Assembly: GCF_001420595.1 (NCBI RefSeq)
Contig: NZ_LJIX01000003.1
Coordinates: forward strand, 185,205-249,204
DNA: 64,000 nucleotides
DNA from: Cytobacillus solani
Lineage (GTDB): Bacteria; Bacillota; Bacilli; Bacillales; Cytobacillaceae
Direction of reading: 5' to 3'
Every line of letters starts with the position of its first letter. Position 1 is the first letter of the stretch. Positions 26,567 through 34,411 of this stretch are shown in pieces. The position numbers and the translations under genes were made by a program. The notes beneath the pieces were generated by a model that ran no database searches, was not told the DNA's origin, and saw nothing but the letters and a program-made list of their open reading frames with translations.

Positions 26567-26590
26567 TTATATAAGCATATTCTTATATAA
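26567..26590. promoter_or_regulatory. ArsR operator
   Basis: A perfect inverted repeat: TTATATAAG, six bases, CTTATATAA. It lies 54 bases before the arsR start, AT-rich as usual for ArsR sites. Confidence 0.75.
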
Positions 26591-26765
26591 ACAACTGTTA
26601 AATTACTCTTTATTTATTTTTTCTGCAGATTCTGCCTTACTAACAAGATAAAATTTTTTATCTTGTTAAATTCATTTGAGGATACATAAATTAGATTACG
26701 AAAATAAGTAATCGCCTCACTCCATTTGAATGTGTAGATACAATGTTTTATTAAGTGGTGTTAGT

Positions 26766-26795
26766 TTGACGAAAAAACCGTCCAGACGGTACAAT
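26766..26795 (+). promoter_or_regulatory. Promoter with TetR-type operator for the SMR operon
   Basis: TTGACG (26766-26771), 18-base spacer, TACAAT (26790-26795). The palindrome ACCGTCCAGACGGT (26777-26790) fills the spacer up to the -10 box. Repression by the TetR protein encoded next is the obvious inference. Confidence 0.78.
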
Positions 26796-26838
26796 AAGGA
26801 TAAGGAATAGTTTAAATATATGTAAGGAGAGGAGCTAA

Positions 26839-27387
26839 ATGGATTCAAAAGCCAATGAAAAACGCGAATTAATTTTGAGAACAGCAACGCAAATTGTTCT
26901 TGACAGTGGCTTTCATTCTTTGACATTGGATGCAGTGGCGAAACGAGCAGGAATAAGCAAAGGTGGGTTGTTATATCATTATCCAAATAAAGATTTATTG
27001 ATAAAGGGGATAGCGATATACATCTTTGATGAGTTTTGTCATAATTTTAAAAGCTTCGCTGAAAAGGATCCTATTGAGAAAGGGAAGTGGTCTCGCGCTT
27101 TAATCGAAGCATCAAAATTTGACCTGGAGCATAATGCGGAGCTAAACGTGGGTATTTCAGCTGCTGCTTTATTAAATTCAGGTGTTGTTCAAAATATATC
27201 TGAAAGCTATCAATCTATTTTAACCAAGTTAGAAGATGATGGGATCAATCGAGTTACCGCCATGATCATTCGCTTAGTGTTAGATGGACTATATTACTCG
27301 CAATTGTTAAATGTAGCTCAAGTAGAAAAGGAGATGCAGGAGGCGGTATTCCAACAATTAGTAAAGATGACAATCAAGGAGGAATAA
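26839..27387 (+). CDS. TetR-family regulator of the SMR pump pair
   Basis: A 182-residue TetR protein. The helix-turn-helix is RELILRTATQIVLDSGFHSL, LDAVAKRAGISKGGLLYHYP. It ends two bases before the first SMR gene, and the three genes form an operon behind a palindromic promoter. It probably releases DNA when a cationic drug binds, as with other pump-linked TetR proteins. Confidence 0.88.
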   Translation: MDSKANEKRELILRTATQIVLDSGFHSLTLDAVAKRAGISKGGLLYHYPNKDLLIKGIAIYIFDEFCHNFKSFAEKDPIEKGKWSRALIEASKFDLEHNAELNVGISAAALLNSGVVQNISESYQSILTKLEDDGINRVTAMIIRLVLDGLYYSQLLNVAQVEKEMQEAVFQQLVKMTIKEE

Positions 27388-27389
27388 GG

Positions 27390-27713
27390 ATGAGTGCTTT
27401 TGTCCTTTTATTAATTGCCATTGTAAGCGAAGTATTTGGGAGTTCCATGCTTAAAGTTTCAAATGGGTTTAAGAGAATTTTTCCTTCTTTAGGAATCGTA
27501 ATCGGATACGGGATTGCCTTCTATGCTTTATCTATATCGTTAAAAACTTTGTCACTTGGAGTTGCCTATGCGATTTGGGCAGGATTAGGAACGGCGCTTA
27601 CAGCGGTAGTAGGATTTACAATCTACAAAGAAAAGTTTAGCAGCAAAAAGCTAATAGGTTTGCTTTTAATCATCGGTGGAGTCATTCTATTGAATGTTGG
27701 AGGAGCTCATTAA
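27390..27713 (+). CDS. Small multidrug resistance (SMR) protein, first of a pair
   Basis: A 107-residue protein with four membrane helices and the membrane-embedded glutamate in the SMR motif AIVSEVFGSSMLK (Glu 14 by position). Also present: LSLGVAYAIWAGLGTA. Paired SMR genes (EbrAB, YkkCD in B. subtilis) make hetero-oligomeric proton/drug antiporters for quaternary ammonium compounds. Confidence 0.9.
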   Translation: MSAFVLLLIAIVSEVFGSSMLKVSNGFKRIFPSLGIVIGYGIAFYALSISLKTLSLGVAYAIWAGLGTALTAVVGFTIYKEKFSSKKLIGLLLIIGGVILLNVGGAH

Positions 27714-27730
27714 TATGGAGGGACACAAGT

Positions 27731-28078
27731 ATGAAGGGATATGCCTTTTTATCTATTTCTATAATCGGAGAAATATTTGCAACTTCAATGCTTAAAATGT
27801 CAGAAGGGTTTACAGTTTTATTCCCTTCAGTTGGAGTTATTATAGGTTATGCACTTTCGTTTTATTGTTTATCATTGTGCCTTAAGACGATTCCATTAAG
27901 TTTGGCCTATGCGATATGGTCAGGTGTTGGAACCGCTTTAACCGCTCTAATTGGTGTATTAGTATGGGGTGAACTATTTAACATGCTTAAATTGTCGGGC
28001 ATCATCCTGATTATTGGCGGAGTTGTTCTTTTAAATTTATCAGATAAGCCAGAAACAGCAAAAGAACTGTCAAACTGA
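27731..28078 (+). CDS. Small multidrug resistance (SMR) protein, second of a pair
   Basis: A 115-residue SMR protein similar to its neighbour: IIGEIFATSMLKMSEGF with the key glutamate, then IPLSLAYAIWSGVGTAL and four helices. It has a longer hydrophilic C-terminus (KPETAKELSN). The gap to the first subunit is 17 bases. The two proteins are expected to work together. Confidence 0.9.
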   Translation: MKGYAFLSISIIGEIFATSMLKMSEGFTVLFPSVGVIIGYALSFYCLSLCLKTIPLSLAYAIWSGVGTALTALIGVLVWGELFNMLKLSGIILIIGGVVLLNLSDKPETAKELSN

Positions 28079-28092
28079 TAGTTCTTTTTTTA
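28061..28092 (+). terminator. Terminator of the SMR operon
   Basis: AAAGAACT with AGTTCTTT, then a T-run. The left arm overlaps the end of the second SMR gene. Confidence 0.75.
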
Positions 28093-28185
28093 TTAAGTTT
28101 TTACGGTTTGAATGAGTAGGGAATGGAAGGAAATAATGATTTTCATTGGCTTGAAAGTATGCTATCTTTCTTTTTGGTGATAAAA

Positions 28186-29265
28186 ATGATGATTAAAGAC
28201 CTTTTTACGAATTTGGCTATTCTCGTATCAGTTTTGTTTTTCTATTCTCAAGTATCAAATAAGTATCCGCTGCAAACTAAATCTACGCTTAAAATAAAGA
28301 TTTTAATAGGTGTATTAGGCGGCGTTTTAAGTAATACTCTTATGCAATATAGTATCACCGTCGATAATACAATGGTGGATCTCAGGCATATTCCGACTAT
28401 TCTATTAGCCTACTATGGTGGAGCAATACCTGCATTGATTTCCATGATTATGACGCTTGTAGGAAGGTTTCTAATTTCAGCGAGTGTATCTTCTTATCTT
28501 GCGATACTTATTAGTGTGTCGGGGACTTTGTTTGCATTATTTTTTTCAAAACAAAATTATTCTAAAAAAGTAAAAATCCTTGCGATAGTAACCTTTAATA
28601 ATTTGGTGTTCTCCATTGTATTTAGTTATCTTGTAAGTAGCCTTATCATTGTTTTGAAGGTTTTGCCTATTTATTGGATCGTTTCATATTTATCAGCCTA
28701 TTTATCATTTTATGTACTAGCCTATATAAGAAAAAGCCAAAAACTATTTAATAAATACCAAACAGAATCTACCACAGATGGATTAACAGGATTAAACAAT
28801 GTGAGGAAATTTGAAGAAGTGTTTGAACACTTAATCAAAGATTTACAAACAAATGAACAGAAACTAGCTCTTCTATTTATTGATATAGACTTTTTTAAAA
28901 AGGTAAATGATACGTACGGGCATTCAGAGGGCGATGTGGTTCTGAGGGAATTAGGATTAAGACTTCAGCAAAGTACTAGAACCTTTGATATAGTAAGCCG
29001 AAATGGCGGAGAAGAATTTACAGTTCTCCTTTTAGATTGCCCATTAAATCGAGCAAATGAATTAGCGGAACGTATCAGAAAGAATGTTGAGGACACACCT
29101 TTTACATTGCATTCAGGGAAAGAAATCGACCTTACTATTTCAGTTGGAGTAGCATGCTATCAAGAAACGACAAAAGACCCAACTATGCTAATAGAGGATG
29201 CAGATAAAGCTTTATATCAAGCAAAACAATCTGGAAGAAATAGAGTCTGCAATTACGGGCAATAG
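28186..29265 (+). CDS. Membrane diguanylate cyclase (5TM-LytS-like sensor plus GGDEF)
   Basis: A 359-residue protein. The N-terminal 185 residues hold five to six membrane helices of the 5TM-5TMR_LYT type, starting MMIKDLFTNLAILVSVLFFY. The C-terminal GGDEF domain has TTDGLTGLNN, DIDFFKKVNDTYGH and the active site NGGEEF, so it should make cyclic di-GMP. The start ATG 28186 (GGTGAT upstream) matches the usual start of such proteins better than ATG 28123. It is probably a monocistronic signal-transduction gene. Confidence 0.87.
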   Translation: MMIKDLFTNLAILVSVLFFYSQVSNKYPLQTKSTLKIKILIGVLGGVLSNTLMQYSITVDNTMVDLRHIPTILLAYYGGAIPALISMIMTLVGRFLISASVSSYLAILISVSGTLFALFFSKQNYSKKVKILAIVTFNNLVFSIVFSYLVSSLIIVLKVLPIYWIVSYLSAYLSFYVLAYIRKSQKLFNKYQTESTTDGLTGLNNVRKFEEVFEHLIKDLQTNEQKLALLFIDIDFFKKVNDTYGHSEGDVVLRELGLRLQQSTRTFDIVSRNGGEEFTVLLLDCPLNRANELAERIRKNVEDTPFTLHSGKEIDLTISVGVACYQETTKDPTMLIEDADKALYQAKQSGRNRVCNYGQ

Positions 29266-29388
29266 GTATTTACTTGATAAAAAGAACCTTAACAAAAGCT
29301 GTCAGCCTGACAGCCATGCGGGATTACAGTGTAAAATTATACTAGAAAAGTTAAAGTGTAATGTATACAATGTTTTTTTAAAATCCGC

Positions 29389-29417
29389 TTGACATTTTTA
29401 AATATCTGTAATACAGT
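29389..29417 (+). promoter_or_regulatory. Probable promoter of the T-box/thrS unit
   Basis: TTGACA (29389-29394), 17 bases, TACAGT (29412-29417). The -35 is perfect, the -10 weaker. Confidence 0.55.
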
Positions 29418-29452
29418 TATTTGCAATAATAATACGATCTGTTATTAGCTAT

Positions 29453-29699
29453 GAAAAGGACATGAACTATTTTTGAATTTCTTTCCAGAGAACAGGGTCA
29501 TTGGCTGGAAGCCCTGAAGAAAAGGAAATGGTTTACCGCCTTGGAGCAATTATGGGGAACTGGTTTGAAACCAAATTAACTATAATCGGTAAATCCGTTA
29601 TCTTTTTGAGCATAAAGCACATTCATCATGTGCCTTATGGAATTAGGGTGGCACCACGACCGCACTCGTCCCTTTTATTGGGATGGGTGCGTTTTTTTT
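29453..29699 (+). promoter_or_regulatory. T-box riboswitch 1 (threonine), with terminator
   Basis: Contains AGAGAACAGGGTCATTGG (stem I), a candidate threonine specifier ACC followed by G in GTTTACCGCC (29531-29540), stem III CGGTAAATCCGTTATC, and the antiterminator hallmark AGGGTGGCACCACG (29645-29658). The terminator has a 12-bp stem (29661-29672 with 29680-29691) and a T-run to 29699. First of three nearly identical copies. Confidence 0.93.
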
Positions 29700-29719
29700 A
29701 ATCAAATAGTTATCGCGTT

Positions 29720-29967
29720 GAAAAGGACATGAATTATTTTTAACTTTCTTATCAGAGAACAGGGTCATTGGCTGGAAACCCTGAAGAAAAGGAAATAGTT
29801 TACCGCCTTGGAGCAATTATGGGGAACTGGTTTGAAACCAAATTAACTATAATCGGTAAATCCGTTATCTTTTTGAGCATAAAGCACATTCATCATGTGC
29901 CTTATGGAATTAGGGTGGCACCACGACCGCACTCGTCCCTTTTGTTGGGATGGGTGCGTTTTTTTTT
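29720..29967 (+). promoter_or_regulatory. T-box riboswitch 2 (threonine), with terminator
   Basis: A near copy of unit 1; between AGAGAACAGG and the terminator I count three substitutions. AGGGTGGCACCACG is at 29912-29925 and the terminator stem at 29928-29939/29947-29958. Confidence 0.93.
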
Positions 29968-30002
29968 ATAGTATCAGAATTTTTAACTTTGGAGTTAGAG
30001 AA

Positions 30003-30159
30003 TTGTCTAGCTCCAGCGCCTATCGCCTATCAAACTTCAGGTCCCCTCCCTACGATAAGTCAACATCGGTTCGCACTCGCTCACCGTGTTTCCTTTATCT
30101 CAGTCGTGACCCTTCCAGTTTGTACGGCGATGATCAAGGCGCTTGCGCTTTTCTAGATA
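30003..30159. repeat. MITE-like intergenic repeat between T-box 2 and T-box 3
   Basis: GC-richer than its surroundings. The ends are imperfect inverted repeats: TTGTCTAGCTCCAGCGCCT on the left and AGGCGCTTGCGCTTTTCTAG on the right. Similar short elements recur in many Bacillus and Geobacillus genomes as I recall. It separates T-box copies 2 and 3. Confidence 0.65.
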
Positions 30160-30180
30160 AAATCAAATAGTTATCGCGTT

Positions 30181-30427
30181 GAAAAGGACATGAATTATTT
30201 TTAATTTTCTTACCAGAGAACAGGGTCATTGGCTGGAAGCCCTGAAGAAAAGGGAATAGTTTACCGCCTTGGAGCAATTATGGGGAACTGGTTTAAAACC
30301 AAATTAACTATAATCGGTAAATCCGTTATCTTTTTGAGCATAAAGCACATTTCATCATGTGCCTTATGGAATTAGGGTGGCACCACGACCGCACTCGTCC
30401 CTTTTATAGGGATGGGTGCGTTTTTTT
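30181..30427 (+). promoter_or_regulatory. T-box riboswitch 3 (threonine), with terminator
   Basis: Third copy, with a few substitutions and one inserted T (30350 region) relative to unit 1. AGGGTGGCACCACG lies at 30374-30387. The terminator stem is 30390-30401/30409-30420, with a T-run just before the thrS ribosome site. Confidence 0.93.
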
Positions 30428-30463
30428 ATTTATAAAGATTTTAAAAATTAGGGGGACTTTAAG

Positions 30464-31675
30464 ATGTCTAATCAAATCGAAGCAGAAAAAAGAAATCATC
30501 GAAAGTTAGGTCAAGAGTTAGAGCTTTTTACTTCAATGGAAGAGTCACCAGGGATGCCTTTCTTCCTGCCAAAAGGAATGGTCATTCGTAATGAGCTTGA
30601 AAACCTTTGGAGAGAGAAGCACCAAAAGGCAGGCTATCAGGAAATTAAAACACCTATTATGATGAAACAGGAAATTTGGGAGCAGTCAGGTCATTGGCAG
30701 CACTACAAGGATAATATGTATTTCTCTCATGTGGATGAACAAAGTTATGCGATTAAACCAATGAGCTGTCCCGGAGCGATTTTAATTTTTAACAATAAAC
30801 GAAGAAGTTACCGTGAATTGCCGATTCGCTTTGCTGAACTTGGGTTAGTCCACCGCCATGAACTGTCAGGCTCTATTAATGGACTGCTAAGGGTGCGTTC
30901 CTTTACACAAGACGATGCCCATTTATTTGTCCGGGTAGACCAAATTGAATCCGAAATAGATAAGGTATTATCCTTGATTGATGAATTCTATGCTCATTTT
31001 GGTTTTGAGTATAAGGTAGAGCTTTCAACTCGGCCTGACGAATACATGGGTTCAAAAGAAATTTGGGATGAAGCTGAATTCGCATTAGAGTCTGTTTTAA
31101 AAAGCAAAGGGATGCCATACCAAATCAATCCTGGAGATGGAGCTTTTTATGGACCAAAAATTGACTTTCATATTTTGGATTCACTCGGACGAAGCTGGCA
31201 ATGCGGAACAGTTCAGCTTGACTTCCAAATGCCAGAAAAGTTTGGCTGCTCATATGTAGGTGAAGATGGGAAGCTTCATTGCCCTGTAATGATTCATCGG
31301 GCGATTTATGGCTCAGTTGAGCGGTTCATGGCAATCTTAATTGAACATTTTGCTGGTGATTTTCCGCTATGGCTGGCACCTGTTCAGGCAAAAATAATAG
31401 CTATTTCAGATTCCCATATTGATTATGCTTCTGAAGTTAAATCACAATTAGAATCTGCGGGAATACGAGTGGAATTGGATTCGAGGTCTGAGAAGATGGG
31501 ACTTAAGATAAGAGAAGCGGAAAAGCAAAAGATTCCTTATATGCTAATCATCGGTGATCAAGAGGCAAGGGATAGGTCTGTGGCGATAAGAAAGCGAAAG
31601 GAAGGAAATCTTGGCGTCATGAGTGTTCAGGCTGTGATTGAGCATTTCAGTGAGGAAATAAACGCAAACAATTAA
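30464..31675 (+). CDS. Threonyl-tRNA synthetase lacking the TGS and editing domains
   Basis: A 403-residue class II synthetase. It starts directly at the catalytic core (NHRKLGQELELF). Zinc ligands are Cys 102 (MSCPGA), His 153 (DDAHLF) and His 278 (MIHRAI). Motif 2 is LVHRHELSG with RVRSFTQDD, and motif 3 lies in YGSVERFMAIL. The C-terminal HGTP anticodon-binding domain covers about 305-400. Normal ThrRS has about 640 residues with an N-terminal TGS and a serine-editing domain, both absent here. It should charge tRNA-Thr without hydrolysing Ser-tRNA-Thr. Three T-boxes precede it, as known for B. subtilis thrZ, which is full length. A housekeeping thrS is expected elsewhere. Confidence 0.9.
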   Translation: MSNQIEAEKRNHRKLGQELELFTSMEESPGMPFFLPKGMVIRNELENLWREKHQKAGYQEIKTPIMMKQEIWEQSGHWQHYKDNMYFSHVDEQSYAIKPMSCPGAILIFNNKRRSYRELPIRFAELGLVHRHELSGSINGLLRVRSFTQDDAHLFVRVDQIESEIDKVLSLIDEFYAHFGFEYKVELSTRPDEYMGSKEIWDEAEFALESVLKSKGMPYQINPGDGAFYGPKIDFHILDSLGRSWQCGTVQLDFQMPEKFGCSYVGEDGKLHCPVMIHRAIYGSVERFMAILIEHFAGDFPLWLAPVQAKIIAISDSHIDYASEVKSQLESAGIRVELDSRSEKMGLKIREAEKQKIPYMLIIGDQEARDRSVAIRKRKEGNLGVMSVQAVIEHFSEEINANN

Positions 31676-31776
31676 AGGAAGTTCGACAAGAAAAGTTGAA
31701 AAATAGCTGTTGCCAGAATAGGGGTATAGGTATGGCGGAATAATACGATGAAAGATGTTTATGTAGGAGTGAAATC

Positions 31777-32580
31777 ATGCCGGAACTACCCGAAATGGAG
31801 ACGTATAAATTGTTGCTGCGACCATTGATTGGCGGTCAAACAATTACGGAGGTCACGATAAACCGGGAAAAATCAATTAATGTACCAGTTGAGCAATTTA
31901 CTTCTCTTGTTTTAAATCAGAAAATAAAAGGCATTGAAAGAAGAGCGAAATATCTAGTTTTCCAGCTGCAAAATGACTCAAATTTACTTTTGCATTTAAT
32001 GCTTGGTGGCCGAATGTTTTTTGGAAAGGAAGAAGACCGTCCAGATCGAACGGTACAGGTACAATTATCCTTTGGAAATTATCACCTTTACTTTATTGGT
32101 CTCCGTTTAGGGTATTTACATCTTTTATCACATGAAATGGTACAGCAGGAATATCAACAAATTGGGCCTGAGCCGCTTGATCAAAATTTTTCTCTCCATG
32201 CTTTTCATACCATCATGAAAGACAAAAGAGGGGGTTTGAAAACAACACTGCTGAATCAAGAGGTCATTGCTGGCATCGGGAATCGCTATTCGGATGAAAT
32301 TCTTTGGCATGCACAGCTTCTGCCAGAAAGAAAAATAAATGAACTAGATCCTGATGATCTTGCTCGCCTATACGAATCAATCCAGCATATTCTTCAGCTC
32401 GGGATTCAACAAGGCGGTTATATGGAGGAGCCCCTTTTTAAGGGAGATGGCAAAACAGGAGGCTATGAAATGTATGTCCATAGCCGTGAAGGGGAAAATT
32501 GCAGACGGTGTCATTCACCGATTGCAATGAAAGAAATTTCCTCGCGTAAAACGTACTTCTGTCAAAACTGCCAGCATTAA
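31777..32580 (+). CDS. Fpg/Nei-family DNA glycosylase
   Basis: A 267-residue base-excision glycosylase/AP lyase. It begins PELPEMET, so after removal of Met the catalytic Pro 1 and Glu 2 are present. The helix-two-turn-helix has QEVIAGIGNRYSDEILW (about 167-183), and the C-terminal zinc finger is CRRCHSP...CQNC (about 246-266). This is a shorter, divergent relative of MutM; lesion preference (8-oxoG or oxidised pyrimidines) cannot be told. It stands alone, 100 bases after thrS. Confidence 0.88.
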   Translation: MPELPEMETYKLLLRPLIGGQTITEVTINREKSINVPVEQFTSLVLNQKIKGIERRAKYLVFQLQNDSNLLLHLMLGGRMFFGKEEDRPDRTVQVQLSFGNYHLYFIGLRLGYLHLLSHEMVQQEYQQIGPEPLDQNFSLHAFHTIMKDKRGGLKTTLLNQEVIAGIGNRYSDEILWHAQLLPERKINELDPDDLARLYESIQHILQLGIQQGGYMEEPLFKGDGKTGGYEMYVHSREGENCRRCHSPIAMKEISSRKTYFCQNCQH

Positions 32581-32608
32581 AATGAAAAGAATAAAAATTA
32601 TCCCAAAC

Positions 32609-32647
32609 AGCACTGTGATTCGTTTGAAATGAACTACAGTGCTTTTT
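32609..32647 (+). terminator. Terminator after the glycosylase gene
   Basis: AGCACTGT (32609-32616) with ACAGTGCT (32636-32643), then TTTTT. Confidence 0.75.
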
Positions 32648-32735
32648 CTTTTAAGACTTCTTTCGATTAATATTTTTTGTAATGATTGCAAAAGCTTAGT
32701 GTGTATTGACGAAAAATAAAGAAGGTATCTAATAC

Positions 32736-33677
32736 ATGATTCGGATTTTTGCTGTTACTGTCGATTTAAAACTGATAAAAGATATACCAATGGATCGCTT
32801 AACTGATCAAAATATAAAATGGTATTGGGTAGATTTTGATTCTCCTGCTGAAGAGGAAGTGAAGCTTCTTAAAACACATTTTAATTTCCATCCACTTGCG
32901 ATAGAAGACTGCTTGCACTTTTTACAGCGTCCTAAACTTGACCATTACGAGGGCTATGATTTCTTTGTTTTGCATACATTAAACCAATCTTCACTAATGC
33001 CTGAAGAAGTGGATGTATTTGTAGGACATAATTTCATTGTAACTTTTCATCTTACATCCTCAGTTGAAATTGAATTCATTCAACAAAGAATAATAGAAGA
33101 TAAAGCTGTTATAAGTAAAGGTGCAAAATATATTTACTATTTAATAATGGATAAAATTGTAGATGAATTTTTCCCAAGTGTTTATCAAATGGAAGATGAA
33201 TTAAATGAAATCGAAGCAAAAGATGCAAACCAAAATTTAATTGAGGAAGTTTATGAAATCAGGAAAAAACTGCTTAGATTGCGCAGAACCATTTTACCTA
33301 TGCGAGAATTACTTTATAGGATTTTAAACTCTGAGAACTTAATCATTCCTAAAGAAGAACGGATTTATTTTATGGATATATACGACCATTTGCTGAAGCT
33401 TTCTGAAATGATTGAGTCCAATCGGGAAATGACAGCAGATATTCGGGATAGTTATCTTTCCATTAATTCTGATCGAATGAATACGATTATGAAGACGCTT
33501 ACTGTGATGACATCTGTTTTTGTCCCTTTAACCTTTATCGCAAGCATTTATGGAATGAACTTTGAATATATGCCGGAACTCTCCTGGCATTTTGGATACT
33601 TCGGTGTATTAACAGTAATGCTTGTGGTTGGCTCTACTATGTTAATCGGATTATGGATTAAAGGCTGGTTTAAATAA
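32736..33677 (+). CDS. CorA-family magnesium/divalent cation channel
   Basis: A 313-residue CorA protein: a large cytosolic N-terminal domain (about 1-245) with long helices, then two C-terminal membrane helices. The signature at the end of helix 1 is IYGMNFEYMPE, carrying the GMN motif that lines the pore. It forms a pentameric Mg2+ (or Co2+/Ni2+) channel. Single gene, followed by a hairpin terminator. Confidence 0.92.
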   Translation: MIRIFAVTVDLKLIKDIPMDRLTDQNIKWYWVDFDSPAEEEVKLLKTHFNFHPLAIEDCLHFLQRPKLDHYEGYDFFVLHTLNQSSLMPEEVDVFVGHNFIVTFHLTSSVEIEFIQQRIIEDKAVISKGAKYIYYLIMDKIVDEFFPSVYQMEDELNEIEAKDANQNLIEEVYEIRKKLLRLRRTILPMRELLYRILNSENLIIPKEERIYFMDIYDHLLKLSEMIESNREMTADIRDSYLSINSDRMNTIMKTLTVMTSVFVPLTFIASIYGMNFEYMPELSWHFGYFGVLTVMLVVGSTMLIGLWIKGWFK

Positions 33678-33686
33678 AATATATGG

Positions 33687-33724
33687 TGGGACGAGGGGAC
33701 AGGACCCTTGTCCCATTTTTGTTT
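33687..33724 (+). terminator. Terminator after corA (GGGAC hairpin family)
   Basis: TGGGACGAGGG pairs with CCCTTGTCCCA, then ATTTTTGTTTT. A member of the repeated GGGACAGG-type hairpins seen elsewhere in the window. Confidence 0.75.
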
Positions 33725-33845
33725 TAAATAGGAATCAAGTGTGTTTTTCAAAGCTATGTGAAAAGGAATTAATGAATATGTGTAGAATAAAGATTTTTGT
33801 AGTAAATAATTTCAAAGAAATATAGCAGCTGGGAGGAATAGGGAA

Positions 33846-34349
33846 ATGAAAGATAACAGAGCCAAGAAAATGTACGATTACCATGTTTGGGCTAACCAGA
33901 AAGTATTCCAGCATTTGAAGCAATTGCCTGAGGGGATTTATAAAGAGAGGATCAATAGTGTGTTCTCATCGATTTCAGAGGTAATGGTCCACCTGTATGC
34001 AACAGATGTCACGTGGCTGGAGACGATGAAGGGAAGCAGTTATCAGGATACAGTTACAGCGGTTAACCGCCGAAAGCAAGAGGCATCTGAAGTATCTATC
34101 GCCGAACTTGAAGGTCTTTATCATTCGCTTTCAGAAGAATATTATCATTTTTTTGCAGAGCAGCAGGATGGAGAGCAAATCATTATTACTGAGCACCCTC
34201 GATTTGGACGTACGGAATTCGTACTTGCCGATCTTATTCACCATGTAGTCAATCATGGCACCTACCACCGCGGAAACATATCAGCCATGCTGCATCAGCA
34301 AGGTGAACGAGGAATTCCAACGGACTATGTATATTATCTTTTTAAGTGA
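33846..34349 (+). CDS. DinB-family protein
   Basis: A 167-residue four-helix-bundle protein with three likely metal-binding histidines: VMVHLYATD (His near 49) and HHVVNHGTYHRGNISAML near 139-156. The DinB/YfiT superfamily includes thiol-dependent transferases (bacillithiol S-transferases) in Bacillus. Whether this one uses bacillithiol is an inference. GGGAGGAATAGGGAA precedes the ATG. Confidence 0.85.
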   Translation: MKDNRAKKMYDYHVWANQKVFQHLKQLPEGIYKERINSVFSSISEVMVHLYATDVTWLETMKGSSYQDTVTAVNRRKQEASEVSIAELEGLYHSLSEEYYHFFAEQQDGEQIIITEHPRFGRTEFVLADLIHHVVNHGTYHRGNISAMLHQQGERGIPTDYVYYLFK

Positions 34350-34370
34350 TGGGACGAGAGCCTCGTCCCA
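34350..34370 (+). terminator. Hairpin after the DinB gene (GGGAC family)
   Basis: TGGGACGAG and CTCGTCCCA form a perfect 9-bp stem with a 3-base loop; no strong T-run. Confidence 0.6.
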
Positions 34371-34411
34371 CATTTCGGACATCAAAGAAGGTTAATCTTC
34401 GTAACCATTAA

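Noticed and set aside
29501-29971. Two similar ORFs of about 66 residues (MAGSPEEKE and MAGNPEEKE)
   Set aside because: They are reading frames through the T-box RNA repeats; their likeness comes from the RNA, and they have no ribosome sites.
29895-30170. ORFs across T-box 2 and the MITE-like repeat
   Set aside because: They read through a terminator and a repeat with no coding character.
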